Source: G963667075 sp963667075
GTDB taxonomy: Bacteria; Pseudomonadota; Alphaproteobacteria; Micavibrionales; Micavibrionaceae
DNA length: 64,000 nt
Direction of reading: 5' to 3'
Assembly: GCA_963667075.1 (NCBI GenBank)
Contig: OY762938.1
Location: 434,001 to 498,000 of the forward strand
The notes under the pieces are model-generated. The model worked only from the letters and a program-made list of their open reading frames with translations, had not been told where the DNA came from and made no database searches. Positions 18,711 to 27,454 of this stretch are shown here, in pieces. Every line of letters starts with the position of its first letter. Position 1 is the first letter of the stretch. The position numbers were made by a program, and so were the translations under genes.

Positions 18711-19442
18711 ATGCTCAAAAAAGACACCACCCAAAAAGGGAACGTTCTCTGGTTTATTCTCATTGCCATAGCTTTAACAGCGGCTCTCACCCTGACATTC
18801 ACACGGTCAAACAAAACCTCTGGGAAAAATGCCGATAAGAATCAGGCCAAAATCGTTTCTCTTCAGGTCCTGAATTATGCCAGAGATATAAAAAATTCCA
18901 TCGAAAAAATGCGGGCCGTTAACGGGTGCTCCGAATCTGAAATCAGTTTTGAGCACAGCTTTTGGGGACATGCCCATTATGACATTACACCGACAAACAC
19001 CGCCTGTCAGGTCTTTGCCACAGATGGCGGCGCACAAACACCCAAAAATCCACCAGAAAAAGCAGGAACAGAGTACTTGTTTATAGACAGAACAAGTGTT
19101 GATGGCCTTGACATTGGAACAACAGCCTGCACCCCCTCGCCCGGCAATGGAAAATGTGTTGATTTGCTTTTGATTATGCGCAATGTCGATAAAACCGTTT
19201 GCGAGACATTCAACAAAATGAATTCTATTTCACCAGTGACACCACAAGACGACCCCATGAGCAGTGAGCTATACGGTGTCAATGACGGTTACGCCAATGG
19301 CAGCTTTGATTTTGCCAATCAAATAGGCTCAACCGGCGGCGGTGCCTCTAATGTGGATGGAAAAGAATATGGATGCATTAATGCTCTCGTTGGCGGAGAT
19401 CCAGACGAACTTGTGTTTTTCTATGCACTGATTAAACGATAA
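18711..19442 (+). CDS. Membrane-anchored secreted protein with pilin-like N-terminus
   Basis: 243 aa from ATG 18711, behind AGGAAAAGGA. The frame is open far upstream but overlaps rpsD, so the longer start is rejected. The N-terminus KKDTTQKGNVLWFILIAIAL is a basic stretch, a Gly-Asn, then a hydrophobic helix, resembling class III leaders but lacking Glu at +5. The remainder is extracytoplasmic with seven or so cysteines and no recognised domain. It may be another pilin-like or simply anchored protein. It precedes the helicase gene by 35 bp and could share its transcript. Confidence 0.65.
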   Translation: MLKKDTTQKGNVLWFILIAIALTAALTLTFTRSNKTSGKNADKNQAKIVSLQVLNYARDIKNSIEKMRAVNGCSESEISFEHSFWGHAHYDITPTNTACQVFATDGGAQTPKNPPEKAGTEYLFIDRTSVDGLDIGTTACTPSPGNGKCVDLLLIMRNVDKTVCETFNKMNSISPVTPQDDPMSSELYGVNDGYANGSFDFANQIGSTGGGASNVDGKEYGCINALVGGDPDELVFFYALIKR

Positions 19443-19477
19443 TTTCCTTCTTAAAAAGAATCGTTTAGTAAAGAGAG

Positions 19478-22216
19478 ATGCTCTTTTCTATTCCTGTTTT
19501 ATATACGCATGGCGACAAAAGCTTTGTTCTTACCCCGGATGGTGAACTGCAAACCCTGAGCAAGGCACAAACTCAGATGCAGTTTCATAAAGCCGGTGCC
19601 ATTGTGTGCCACGCGCCCTATACGATGAATAAAACAGGGCTGGATACCCTTATGCCACTTGATGTGCTGGAATTATTCGCCTTCGTTCACCCGACCCTCT
19701 TTTGCAGTCCTACACCGCCCGGCCTCTCCAAAGCTCTGGGATTAGAGATGCCGGAAAGTTTTGATGATTATCCTCTTGCACTGTCAGCCGCCATAGAGGC
19801 ACTGCTGTCCGATCTTAAGAAAGCAAAAAAAGAAAAAAAGAAAGAACTACTTTCTATTGCTGCCGTTATGGGGTTGCAAGGAAAAGGCTGGGGCTGGACG
19901 CCTTATATTTTTGATGCGTTTAATACTACATATAACCCGCAAGAATCCGTTAATGCCGGTCGGGCCCTTAACGTGTGGGATAACTTACCAGAATGGGCAG
20001 AGGAAGCCCCAACGCCGCCGCCATCCCATCACGGGATCACAGAAGAAGAAGCGCGGGAAAAACTAACCGAACTGGTTGGTGCCTACGCGGAAAAGCGGCC
20101 ACAACAATTGGATTATACTGCAACAATGACAAAAATTTTTGCACCAAATGATGCAAAAAATGAAGACGAAATCACCACACCACATCTTCTTTTAGCTGAA
20201 GCCGGCACAGGCACAGGCAAAACGCTGGGCTATCTTGCCCCTGCGCAGCTTTGGGCTGAGAAGAACGAGGGATGCGCCTGGATTTCCACCTACACACGGA
20301 ATTTGCAGCGTCAGATTGACAGCGAGATGGAACGGCTCTATCCAGACCCAACGCTAAAATCCATAAAAGCAGCTATTCGCAAAGGACGAGAAAATTATTT
20401 ATGCCTGCTTAATTTTCAAGAAACGGCTGCTGGTGCTGCACTATCCCGCTATCCGCAGCATGCTGTTGCTGTCGGACTGATAGCCCGATGGATAGCAGAA
20501 ACAAAAGATGGAGATTTAAGCGGTGCCGATTTCCACGGATGGCTACCGGGTTTGCTAGGCACAAACCGCACAACAGGTCTATCCGACCGCAGAGGCGAAT
20601 GCATTTACGCTGCATGTGAGCACTATAAAAAATGCTTCATAGAACGCAGCATTCGTAAAAGTGCCCATGCACGACTCGTTATTGCCAACCATGCCCTCGT
20701 CATGAATCAGACCGCCCTCGCAGAACCCGGCACAATCCTGCCACAAAGATACATCTTCGACGAAGGACATCACCTCTTCAGTGCAGCAGACAGTGCTTTT
20801 GCTGCACATTTAACAGGGAGAGAAACCCACGAACTTCGCCGCTGGATTTTAGGACCGGAAGGAACTGGACGAAAAAGCCGAGCAAAAGGCCTTAAGAAAA
20901 GGCTGGAAGATCTTATAGCAGGTGATGATATCGCGGAAAAAATGTTAGCACAAACTGTACACCATGCCCGTAATTTACCAGCCGATGGATGGCTTCAACG
21001 CGTAGGTGAAACAAAACCACAGGGCAACATGGAACATTTGCTGCACCTGATTTCCCGACAGGTTTTTTCACGTGCATCACACGGAGAGAAACAAGGCCCA
21101 TATTCTCTGGAGACGCAGACACGACCTCTTATTGATGGACTAAAAGGACAGGCCGCAAAAGTGCAAAAAGAGTTTTCGGATTTGCAAAAACCGGCCAACC
21201 TGCTCGCCGCTCATCTGCGAAAAAAACTGGAAAAGGATGGCGAAAAACTTGATACGGATTCACGAAAAAGGATAGAAAGTGCTGCCGTCTCTTTGAACAA
21301 ACGTGCCCTGCTGCCTTTGTCAGCATGGATTGATATGCTAAAAACCCTGCAACGCACCGAAGATCAAGACCTTTTTACTGACTGGATGGAAGTTGAACGT
21401 ATAGACGGAAAAGTTTTTGATCTCGGCCTCTACCGCCACTGGACAGACCCTATGAAGCCTTTTGCTGCAGCGATTAGACCCCATGCGAAAGGCATTGCCA
21501 TTACCTCTGCCACACTAAAAGAGGAGGGCCACTGGGAAACAGCATTCCAACGCACAGGCGCGCACTATCTATCAGAAGAGCCCCTTACCTTTTTTGCGGA
21601 TTCGCCTTTCGATTATTCACAAAAAACACGTGTTTTTGTTATTAGTGATGTTGATAAAAAACAAGCCGGACAAGTGGCAAACGCTTACAAAACCCTCTTT
21701 AATATTGCGAATGGTGGCGCACTTGGCCTTTTCACGGCTATTCACCGCCTGAAAGCCATTTACAAACGCATCGCCCCATCTCTTGAGCAAAAAGGTTTTT
21801 CTGTTTACGCGCAGCATATGAACGACATAGATCCCGGCACACTCGTTGATATATTTAAAGAAGAACCCAAAAGCTGCCTTCTCGGCACTGATGCCATACG
21901 AGACGGCGTTGATATTCCGGGAGATGCTTTACGCCTTATTGTCTTTGACCGTGTCCCATGGCCGAGACCAACCATATTGCACAAAGCCCGCCGCAAAGAG
22001 TTTGGCGGACACGCTTATGACGAAGCTATAACACGTTTAAAATTACGTCAGGCTTATGGCCGTCTTATCAGGAAAGACACGGATAAAGGCGTTTTCGTAC
22101 TACTAGATTCTGGACTACCCACACGTCTGTGTGACGCGTTCCCTAAAGGGGTAGAGGTTGAACGCACAGGATTGAAAGACGCCGCAGAGATGATAAAAAA
22201 ATTTCTTTCCTCATAA
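19478..22216 (+). CDS. DinG/XPD-type ATP-dependent DNA helicase
   Basis: 912 aa superfamily 2 helicase. Walker A is AEAGTGTGKT at about residues 241-250, and the Walker B box is DEGHH near residue 427. Four cysteines between them (ENYLC, then GECIYAACEHYKKC) fit the XPD/DinG iron-sulfur cluster. The C-terminal helicase half has LLGTDAIRDGVDIPGD and RLKLRQAYGRLIR. About 220 residues precede the motor, longer than E. coli DinG, and I do not recognise that part. It probably resolves R-loops, forks or G-quadruplexes; that role is from the family. Confidence 0.88.
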   Translation: MLFSIPVLYTHGDKSFVLTPDGELQTLSKAQTQMQFHKAGAIVCHAPYTMNKTGLDTLMPLDVLELFAFVHPTLFCSPTPPGLSKALGLEMPESFDDYPLALSAAIEALLSDLKKAKKEKKKELLSIAAVMGLQGKGWGWTPYIFDAFNTTYNPQESVNAGRALNVWDNLPEWAEEAPTPPPSHHGITEEEAREKLTELVGAYAEKRPQQLDYTATMTKIFAPNDAKNEDEITTPHLLLAEAGTGTGKTLGYLAPAQLWAEKNEGCAWISTYTRNLQRQIDSEMERLYPDPTLKSIKAAIRKGRENYLCLLNFQETAAGAALSRYPQHAVAVGLIARWIAETKDGDLSGADFHGWLPGLLGTNRTTGLSDRRGECIYAACEHYKKCFIERSIRKSAHARLVIANHALVMNQTALAEPGTILPQRYIFDEGHHLFSAADSAFAAHLTGRETHELRRWILGPEGTGRKSRAKGLKKRLEDLIAGDDIAEKMLAQTVHHARNLPADGWLQRVGETKPQGNMEHLLHLISRQVFSRASHGEKQGPYSLETQTRPLIDGLKGQAAKVQKEFSDLQKPANLLAAHLRKKLEKDGEKLDTDSRKRIESAAVSLNKRALLPLSAWIDMLKTLQRTEDQDLFTDWMEVERIDGKVFDLGLYRHWTDPMKPFAAAIRPHAKGIAITSATLKEEGHWETAFQRTGAHYLSEEPLTFFADSPFDYSQKTRVFVISDVDKKQAGQVANAYKTLFNIANGGALGLFTAIHRLKAIYKRIAPSLEQKGFSVYAQHMNDIDPGTLVDIFKEEPKSCLLGTDAIRDGVDIPGDALRLIVFDRVPWPRPTILHKARRKEFGGHAYDEAITRLKLRQAYGRLIRKDTDKGVFVLLDSGLPTRLCDAFPKGVEVERTGLKDAAEMIKKFLSS

Positions 22217-22217
22217 A

Positions 22218-22259
22218 AGAGGATGCTCTTGCAGCATCACTACAAAGAGCATCTTCTCT
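22218..22259. terminator. Inverted repeat after helicase gene
   Basis: AGAGGATGCTCTT pairs with AAAGAGCATCTTCTCT just after the helicase stop. No clear T-run follows on the plus strand, so termination is only probable. Confidence 0.4.
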
Positions 22260-22302
22260 ATAATCAACTCATTATTACTATGGAATTTACAGTTACTGAT
22301 AG

Positions 22303-22902
22303 CTATGCAGCATATTGCTCCTGCATAGACAGCAAAGCGTTGAAAAATTCAGTCTGCACCTGTTTAACACCGGCCTGATACTCTTTTTCAGAAATCGTAC
22401 CGCTTTCATCTGTATCAAGTAGATCAAAGACAGTTTCACTTTCTTCCGCAGCATTGGCCAGTATTTGTTCCAGTATGTCCGCTGGATCGGTACTTGAGGT
22501 CGCGCTTGTTTCATCTTCGTCATCTTCAGCTAAAAGCTCTTCGATAATAGATGTTACATCGGAACCACCTCCTGCACCGCCTGGACCACCGCCTCCCGGA
22601 GGAGGTGGTGGTGGACCACCGGAACCAACCTGATCACGCTGTGTTTCAAGAAACGATAAGAATTCACTTTGAGAAAGTTCTCCATTTCCATCAGAATCAG
22701 ACGTTGAAAGAGCCACATTAAAATGCTCTTCAGCTTGCGCCGCGTCCACTCCCGGTGGGGCCATACTTTGAAATTCCTCAAGAGAAAGACCATCGCTACC
22801 ATTTACATCAGCTACTGAAAAACGCTGTTGCATGCGCTCTTGCATTTGGGCTTGCATAGCAGTTATATCAAAACTGCCTGAACCACCTATTGCTGAGACC
22901 AT
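22303..22902 (-). CDS. EF-hand calcium-binding protein
   Basis: 199 aa with three EF-hand loops: DVNGSDGLSLEE near residue 33, DSDGNGELSQSE near residue 72, and DTDESGTISEKE near residue 165. Loops two and three are canonical; loop one has Asp where Gly is usual. A Gly/Pro-rich linker (GGPPPPPPGGGG) at about residues 96-112 separates two EF-hands from the third. No signal peptide or membrane segment is visible. It lies on the same strand as, and downstream of, the sigma factor cassette, 110 bp from it, so it may be a target or an unrelated neighbour. Confidence 0.85.
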   Translation of the reverse strand: MVSAIGGSGSFDITAMQAQMQERMQQRFSVADVNGSDGLSLEEFQSMAPPGVDAAQAEEHFNVALSTSDSDGNGELSQSEFLSFLETQRDQVGSGGPPPPPPGGGGPGGAGGGSDVTSIIEELLAEDDEDETSATSSTDPADILEQILANAAEESETVFDLLDTDESGTISEKEYQAGVKQVQTEFFNALLSMQEQYAA

Positions 22903-23011
22903 AAGGCTTCTCCTTCTATGCGTTGGTTAGTCATCGTACTTTATTCAAAAGTACACACGAGTATAACGCCCGGCAACGAGATCTTCCGTCGAAAAAAATG
23001 TTCTTTTTATA

Positions 23012-23491
23012 CTATCTTTTTTCTCTGTTATGATGCGGATCATGATGTGGCGGCTCCATATGCGGTGGCATTGCTTCTTCAAAGAATTTGATACGTTCTT
23101 CATCAGGCAAAGTTTTTGCAACTTCTATCAGCGTATCACCCACGAGCTCCTTTATCGCTATATCTTTTGTCATAGCCTCATTCCCGAGTTTCTCAAGAGC
23201 TGACTCATCAAACGCGGGTGCAATCATGACAGAGCGGATCTCTGTCAACGTCGAAAAAACATCTTCCCTTTTTTCTTCTATATTTATCAGGTTTTTTTTC
23301 CAAATTTTTTCTATGGCTTGTTGATGTTCTGCCGATAACACTCTTTGCGCCTTTTCGAACTGTTCGATTGGCCCATGAGGCGGCGGCCCAAACATCCCTT
23401 TCATAAAAAAGAATGTGGCCACATGCCCAATGAAAAACACATTGAGCAGCAAAGATATAATCAAAACCGTTTTAAAACGTTTATCTTTCAT
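23012..23491 (-). CDS. Periplasmic heavy-metal-sensor-like protein (CnrX/Spy type)
   Basis: 159 aa with one N-terminal membrane anchor (about residues 8-30) and a helical periplasmic part rich in Glu and Lys. The tail is His-rich (PPHMEPPHHDPHHN) and could bind metal. Length, anchor, helices and the LSAEHQQAIEKIW block fit the CnrX/ZraP heavy-metal-resistance family. It is the third gene after an ECF sigma factor and a short membrane protein, the same set as CnrY-CnrX-CnrH. Metal sensing is inference. Confidence 0.65.
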   Translation of the reverse strand: MKDKRFKTVLIISLLLNVFFIGHVATFFFMKGMFGPPPHGPIEQFEKAQRVLSAEHQQAIEKIWKKNLINIEEKREDVFSTLTEIRSVMIAPAFDESALEKLGNEAMTKDIAIKELVGDTLIEVAKTLPDEERIKFFEEAMPPHMEPPHHDPHHNREKR

Positions 23492-23524
23492 TTTTACCCT
23501 CCTATAGGAATCTCCTATCCTCTT

Positions 23525-23824
23525 TTACTCTACTCCCATAAAGTTCTCTGCCAAAGTCATTCCCGAACCCGCGTAGATATGCGTTTGTGTCTCACTGTTA
23601 TATAAATTGCTGCCTGCTGTGTAGCCTGCGCTTACCCCAAGCATCAGTGCCAATAAAAGTGATAAAAACATCTCGCGCCGAAAAATTATCAGGCCTATCG
23701 TATTTATCATATCGTTTTTTTTGCAGCATTTCTGAAAAATTTTTTCATTCAAATCATCGGAATGTGCTGGCCATTCATAAACCGCCGCTATGTCATCCAA
23801 CCATTTTTCATCATTTTTTGTCAT
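23525..23824 (-). CDS. Short single-span membrane protein, candidate anti-sigma factor
   Basis: 99 aa. The cytoplasmic N-terminal 45 residues are acidic and end in a basic CCKK patch. One transmembrane helix lies at about residues 50-70 and about 30 residues are outside. The start ATG overlaps the stop of the sigma factor gene by 4 bp, a classic translational coupling of sigma and anti-sigma. No zinc-binding ZAS motif (HxxxCxxC) is present, so it would be a CnrY-like type that traps sigma with a short peptide. Family not recognised by sequence. Confidence 0.6.
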   Translation of the reverse strand: MTKNDEKWLDDIAAVYEWPAHSDDLNEKIFQKCCKKNDMINTIGLIIFRREMFLSLLLALMLGVSAGYTAGSNLYNSETQTHIYAGSGMTLAENFMGVE

Positions 23825-24405
23825 ATTTTCCCCTCCCCAAAACAGTCCGCTTTATGATCCCTTAACAACGCTCTTAGTTTGCGCCTCCCACGTGAAAGCA
23901 AAGACTCCAAAGCATCAACACTCACGTCCATAAGTTCCGCCGCTTCTATATTAGAAAAATCCAGAAAATGAACCAGTTTAACGGCTTCCTGCTGACGAAT
24001 CGGCAAATACCCCATTTTGTTGTCCACTATGTTCGTCAGTTGGTGATCAAAAAGTTTTTCTGCCGGATTTTTTTCTCCATCCACTAACTGAACTTTATCA
24101 ATATCAACATTTGACTTTTTGGCACGAATTTCATCAATGCATTTATTCCGCGCAATACGAAACAACCAGCTTTTGAATACCCCGGATGGTTTCCACAAAT
24201 TTGTTTTTTCCCAAAGAACCACAAACGTCTCCTGTGTTATATCTTCCGCCTTCTCCACATCTTTCAAAAAGCTGTAAGAAAACCTGAACACAGCCGTTGA
24301 ATAACGTTTCACAAGCTGTGAGAAAGCCTTCTGATCACCATTTTTAACCAGTTCAACCAATTCAACATCCGAGATTGCGTATGTGTTCTCAGCCAAAGAT
24401 TTCAC
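23821..24405 (-). CDS. ECF RNA polymerase sigma factor
   Basis: 194 aa sigma-70 family protein with only regions 2 and 4. Region 2 covers about residues 20-90, with DITQETFVVLW and the -10 recognition helix FKSWLFRIARNKCIDE. Region 4 covers about 125-180, with LPIRQQEAVKL and the helix-turn-helix NIEAAELMDVSVDALESL. It heads a three-gene operon with a putative anti-sigma and a periplasmic sensor. ECF systems usually control their own promoter; the upstream 24410-24510 region was inspected and no certain -35/-10 could be fixed. Confidence 0.93.
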   Translation of the reverse strand: MKSLAENTYAISDVELVELVKNGDQKAFSQLVKRYSTAVFRFSYSFLKDVEKAEDITQETFVVLWEKTNLWKPSGVFKSWLFRIARNKCIDEIRAKKSNVDIDKVQLVDGEKNPAEKLFDHQLTNIVDNKMGYLPIRQQEAVKLVHFLDFSNIEAAELMDVSVDALESLLSRGRRKLRALLRDHKADCFGEGKI

Positions 24406-24514
24406 TACACCACGTTATACCTTTCCGAGAACAAACAAAGACAATCCCTAACCATATTCATATCGTACCCAGTAGCATAACGAGACGTCGAGAAGATTTC
24501 CGTTGTTCTAAAAC

Positions 24515-24546
24515 AAAAAAACTCCCTTTAAATAAAGGAAGTTTTT
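24515..24546 (-). terminator. Intrinsic terminator of the atp operon
   Basis: Read on the minus strand, AAAAACTTCCTTT pairs with AAAGGGAGTTTTT around a short loop and ends in a T-run, directly after atpC. Confidence 0.8.
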
Positions 24547-24573
24547 AGAGAAAATTTATTTTTTACGATCTGC

Positions 24574-24996
24574 CTAACAGGGAAGAATAAGACCTGTAAC
24601 CGCTTCAATTCGTGCTCTTGTCAACATAATATCAAGCTCTACACGCTTTCTATCATCATCCCCTTCAACCAGAGTAAGATCCTCTTTCAGGTTTGAGAGC
24701 TTTTGTTCAAGTGCCGTTTGATCAAGGTCATCCACATTTTCAGCTTCTTCGGCCAAAAGCAGGCAATGCTCGCCGGAGACATCGGCTATACCGCCCGTAA
24801 TAAAGACGCGTTTCACCTTCCCGTCTCTTTCCGTTTCTATCTGAACAACACCATGCCGAACGGTTGAGATAAGAGAGGCGTGATTCCGTCTAACACCAAA
24901 CTCACCAAGCTCACCTGGCATCGTCACCTGAAAAACAGGTTCCTCCATCAGGGTCCGCTCCGGCGAGATCAGTTTAAAGTTCAACGTTTCAGTCAT
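24574..24996 (-). CDS. atpC: F1 ATP synthase epsilon subunit
   Basis: 140 aa. The N-terminal beta-sandwich carries LISPERTLMEEPVFQV and MPGELGEFGVRRNHA, and a short two-helix C-terminal region follows. Epsilon links the central stalk to the c-ring and can inhibit ATP hydrolysis. It is the last gene of atpHAGDC and is followed by an intrinsic terminator. Confidence 0.96.
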   Translation of the reverse strand: MTETLNFKLISPERTLMEEPVFQVTMPGELGEFGVRRNHASLISTVRHGVVQIETERDGKVKRVFITGGIADVSGEHCLLLAEEAENVDDLDQTALEQKLSNLKEDLTLVEGDDDRKRVELDIMLTRARIEAVTGLILPC

Positions 24997-25025
24997 ATTA
25001 TTTGTCCTTAATCAAACATCTTCAA

Positions 25026-26459
25026 CTAAGCGGCTTTGGCTGCCATGCTTTTTGCTTTTTCTTCGGCTTCTTCGATTGTACCAACCATATAGAAAGCCGC
25101 TTCTGGAAGGTGATCGTATTCACCATCCACAATAGCACGGAAACCTTTGATCGTATCTTCGAGAGAAACAAGCGCACCAGGTGTACCTGTGAAGACTTCG
25201 GCCACGAAAAATGGTTGAGACAGAAAACGCTGAATTTTGCGCGCACGAGACACGGTCAGTTTATCTTCTTCGGACAACTCGTCCATACCCAGAATAGCAA
25301 TGATATCTTGTAGCGATTTATAGCTTTGAAGTGTTTTCTGAACATCAGTCGCACAATTATAGTGTTCTTCCCCAACAACACGAGGATCAAGAATACGTGA
25401 TGTCGAGTCAAGCGGATCCACAGCAGGATAAATACCCAGTTCTGAAATCTGGCGGGACAGAACCGTTGTCGCATCCAAGTGCGCAAATGTTGTAGCTGGC
25501 GCAGGGTCTGTCAAGTCGTCAGCCGGCACATAAACAGCCTGAACGGAGGTAATAGACCCTTTGTTCGTTGATGTAATACGTTCTTGCAGCGCACCCATAT
25601 CCGTACCCAGTGTAGGTTGATACCCCACAGCAGATGGAATACGACCAAGAAGCGCGGACACTTCAGCACCAGCCTGCGTAAAGCGGAACACGTTATCCAT
25701 GAAAAACAGAACGTCTTGTCCCTCTTCGTCACGGAAATACTCAGCCACAGTCAGACCTGTCAGACCCACACGGGCACGCGCCCCTGGCGGTTCATTCATT
25801 TGTCCGTAAACCAGCGCCGCTTTTGATTTTTTGTGATCGCCCGGAACAATAACGCCGGATTCAATCATTTCGTGATACAGGTCGTTCCCTTCACGGGTAC
25901 GTTCACCAACACCAGCAAAAACAGACACACCACCGTGGGCTTTCGCGATATTGTTAATCAGCTCCATAATCGTCACTGTTTTACCAACACCGGCGCCACC
26001 AAACAGACCAATCTTACCGCCTTTTGCGTATGGGCAAAGAAGGTCAACCACTTTAATACCCGTTACAAGCTGTTCTGTTTCCGTTGACTGATCAACAAAT
26101 TCAGGCGCGGAACGGTGAATCGGATATCTCAGTTTTGTTTTAGGCGCATCCATCTGATCCACAGGATTACCCACAACATCCAGAATACGGCCCAATGTTT
26201 CCGGCCCGACAGGCACAGTAATAGCATCGCCACTATCCGTTACACCAGCACCGCGAACCAGACCGTCTGTAGAGTCCATAGCGATACAACGCACTATATT
26301 TTCACCCAGATGCTGAGCGACCTCAAGAACGAGCGTTTTGCCTTCGTTTTCCGTATGTAGCGCGTTCAAAATCTCGGGCACTTCACCTTCACTGAACTGC
26401 ACGTCCACAACAGCACCTAAAACCTGATGAATACGACCTGTCGCTTTTGCTTTTGCCAT
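25026..26459 (-). CDS. atpD: F1 ATP synthase beta subunit
   Basis: 477 aa from ATG 26459. The frame offers ATG 26489, but AAGG about 9 bases before 26459 and the conserved start AKATGRIHQVLG support the shorter form. The catalytic P-loop is GGAGVGKT, with the Glu in GERTREGNDLYHEM and the family signature PAVDPLDSTS. This subunit holds the three catalytic nucleotide sites of F1. It is fourth in the operon. Confidence 0.98.
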   Translation of the reverse strand: MAKAKATGRIHQVLGAVVDVQFSEGEVPEILNALHTENEGKTLVLEVAQHLGENIVRCIAMDSTDGLVRGAGVTDSGDAITVPVGPETLGRILDVVGNPVDQMDAPKTKLRYPIHRSAPEFVDQSTETEQLVTGIKVVDLLCPYAKGGKIGLFGGAGVGKTVTIMELINNIAKAHGGVSVFAGVGERTREGNDLYHEMIESGVIVPGDHKKSKAALVYGQMNEPPGARARVGLTGLTVAEYFRDEEGQDVLFFMDNVFRFTQAGAEVSALLGRIPSAVGYQPTLGTDMGALQERITSTNKGSITSVQAVYVPADDLTDPAPATTFAHLDATTVLSRQISELGIYPAVDPLDSTSRILDPRVVGEEHYNCATDVQKTLQSYKSLQDIIAILGMDELSEEDKLTVSRARKIQRFLSQPFFVAEVFTGTPGALVSLEDTIKGFRAIVDGEYDHLPEAAFYMVGTIEEAEEKAKSMAAKAA

Positions 26460-26509
26460 TTTATTCGCCTTTTCCTTTTTCTTTTTCAAAAATTCGTTTT
26501 TTTACTCTT

Positions 26510-27412
26510 TTAAAGTGCCTCTGCACCAGAAATGATCTCGATCAACTCTTTTGTAATGTAAGCCTGACGGGCACGGTTATATTGCAGCGTCAGATTATCA
26601 ATCACGTCACCGGCATTTCGTGTTGCACTGTCCATAGCCGTCATACGTGCGGCCTGCTCACCGGCCGCACTATCGAGCAACGCCCCATAGAGCTGGATAC
26701 CCAAATTCCGCGGCAGAAGCTCTGCCAGAATTTCCTCTTCACCCGGCTCAAACGTATAAGGGGACAAAAGGTTTTCTTCTTCCACCTCTTCGTCTTTACC
26801 ATCTGCCGCTTCAGGCATTTTGAAGGGGACGAGCTGTTGTGTCACAGGCCTTTGACTAAGCACATTTTTGAATTCATTGTACAAAAGCGTGCACACATCA
26901 AAGGTTTCTTTTTCGAACTCAGCCAATATAAAGCGAGAAACCTCTCTTACATCAGAGAAACTTACGCCGCCTTTACCGCCATACTCGGTAATCGCTTTGA
27001 TAACCCGGTCCTTATGCTGTCCTTTAAGCGCATCAAAACCTTTACTTCCAATAAAAACAAGTTTCACATCCTTGCCTTGCGCCAGAAGGGTTTCAATCTC
27101 TTTTTGCGCGCGACGTATGATATTGCCGTTAAAACCACCGCATAAACCACGGTTAGCCGTAATAATAACAAGCAAATGCGCATCATCCCTGCCAGTACCA
27201 GACAACAATCTAGGCCCCGATGAATCTTCAGACATGCTGTTTGATACACGCGCCAGCATTTCTGCCATGGCCTTTGTATAAGGCTGATTCGCCTCGGCTT
27301 GCTCTTGTGCTTTTTTCAACTTGGACGCCGCCACCATTTTCATGGCAGAGGTAATCTTCTTCGTTGATTTCACAGAGTCTATACGGTTTCTATAGTCTTT
27401 TAAACTTGGCAT
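26510..27412 (-). CDS. atpG: F1 ATP synthase gamma subunit
   Basis: 300 aa. The terminal coiled-coil helices that form the rotor shaft are visible: SLKDYRNRIDSVKSTKKITS at the N-terminus, and NRARQAYITKELIEIISGA at the C-terminus. A small insertion with KDEEVEEE lies near residue 200, common in alphaproteobacteria. It is third in the operon, between atpA and atpD. Confidence 0.97.
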   Translation of the reverse strand: MPSLKDYRNRIDSVKSTKKITSAMKMVAASKLKKAQEQAEANQPYTKAMAEMLARVSNSMSEDSSGPRLLSGTGRDDAHLLVIITANRGLCGGFNGNIIRRAQKEIETLLAQGKDVKLVFIGSKGFDALKGQHKDRVIKAITEYGGKGGVSFSDVREVSRFILAEFEKETFDVCTLLYNEFKNVLSQRPVTQQLVPFKMPEAADGKDEEVEEENLLSPYTFEPGEEEILAELLPRNLGIQLYGALLDSAAGEQAARMTAMDSATRNAGDVIDNLTLQYNRARQAYITKELIEIISGAEAL

Positions 27413-27454
27413 AGCACTAAGCCCTTGTTTTTCATTTCGTTTTATCCGTCAGCC

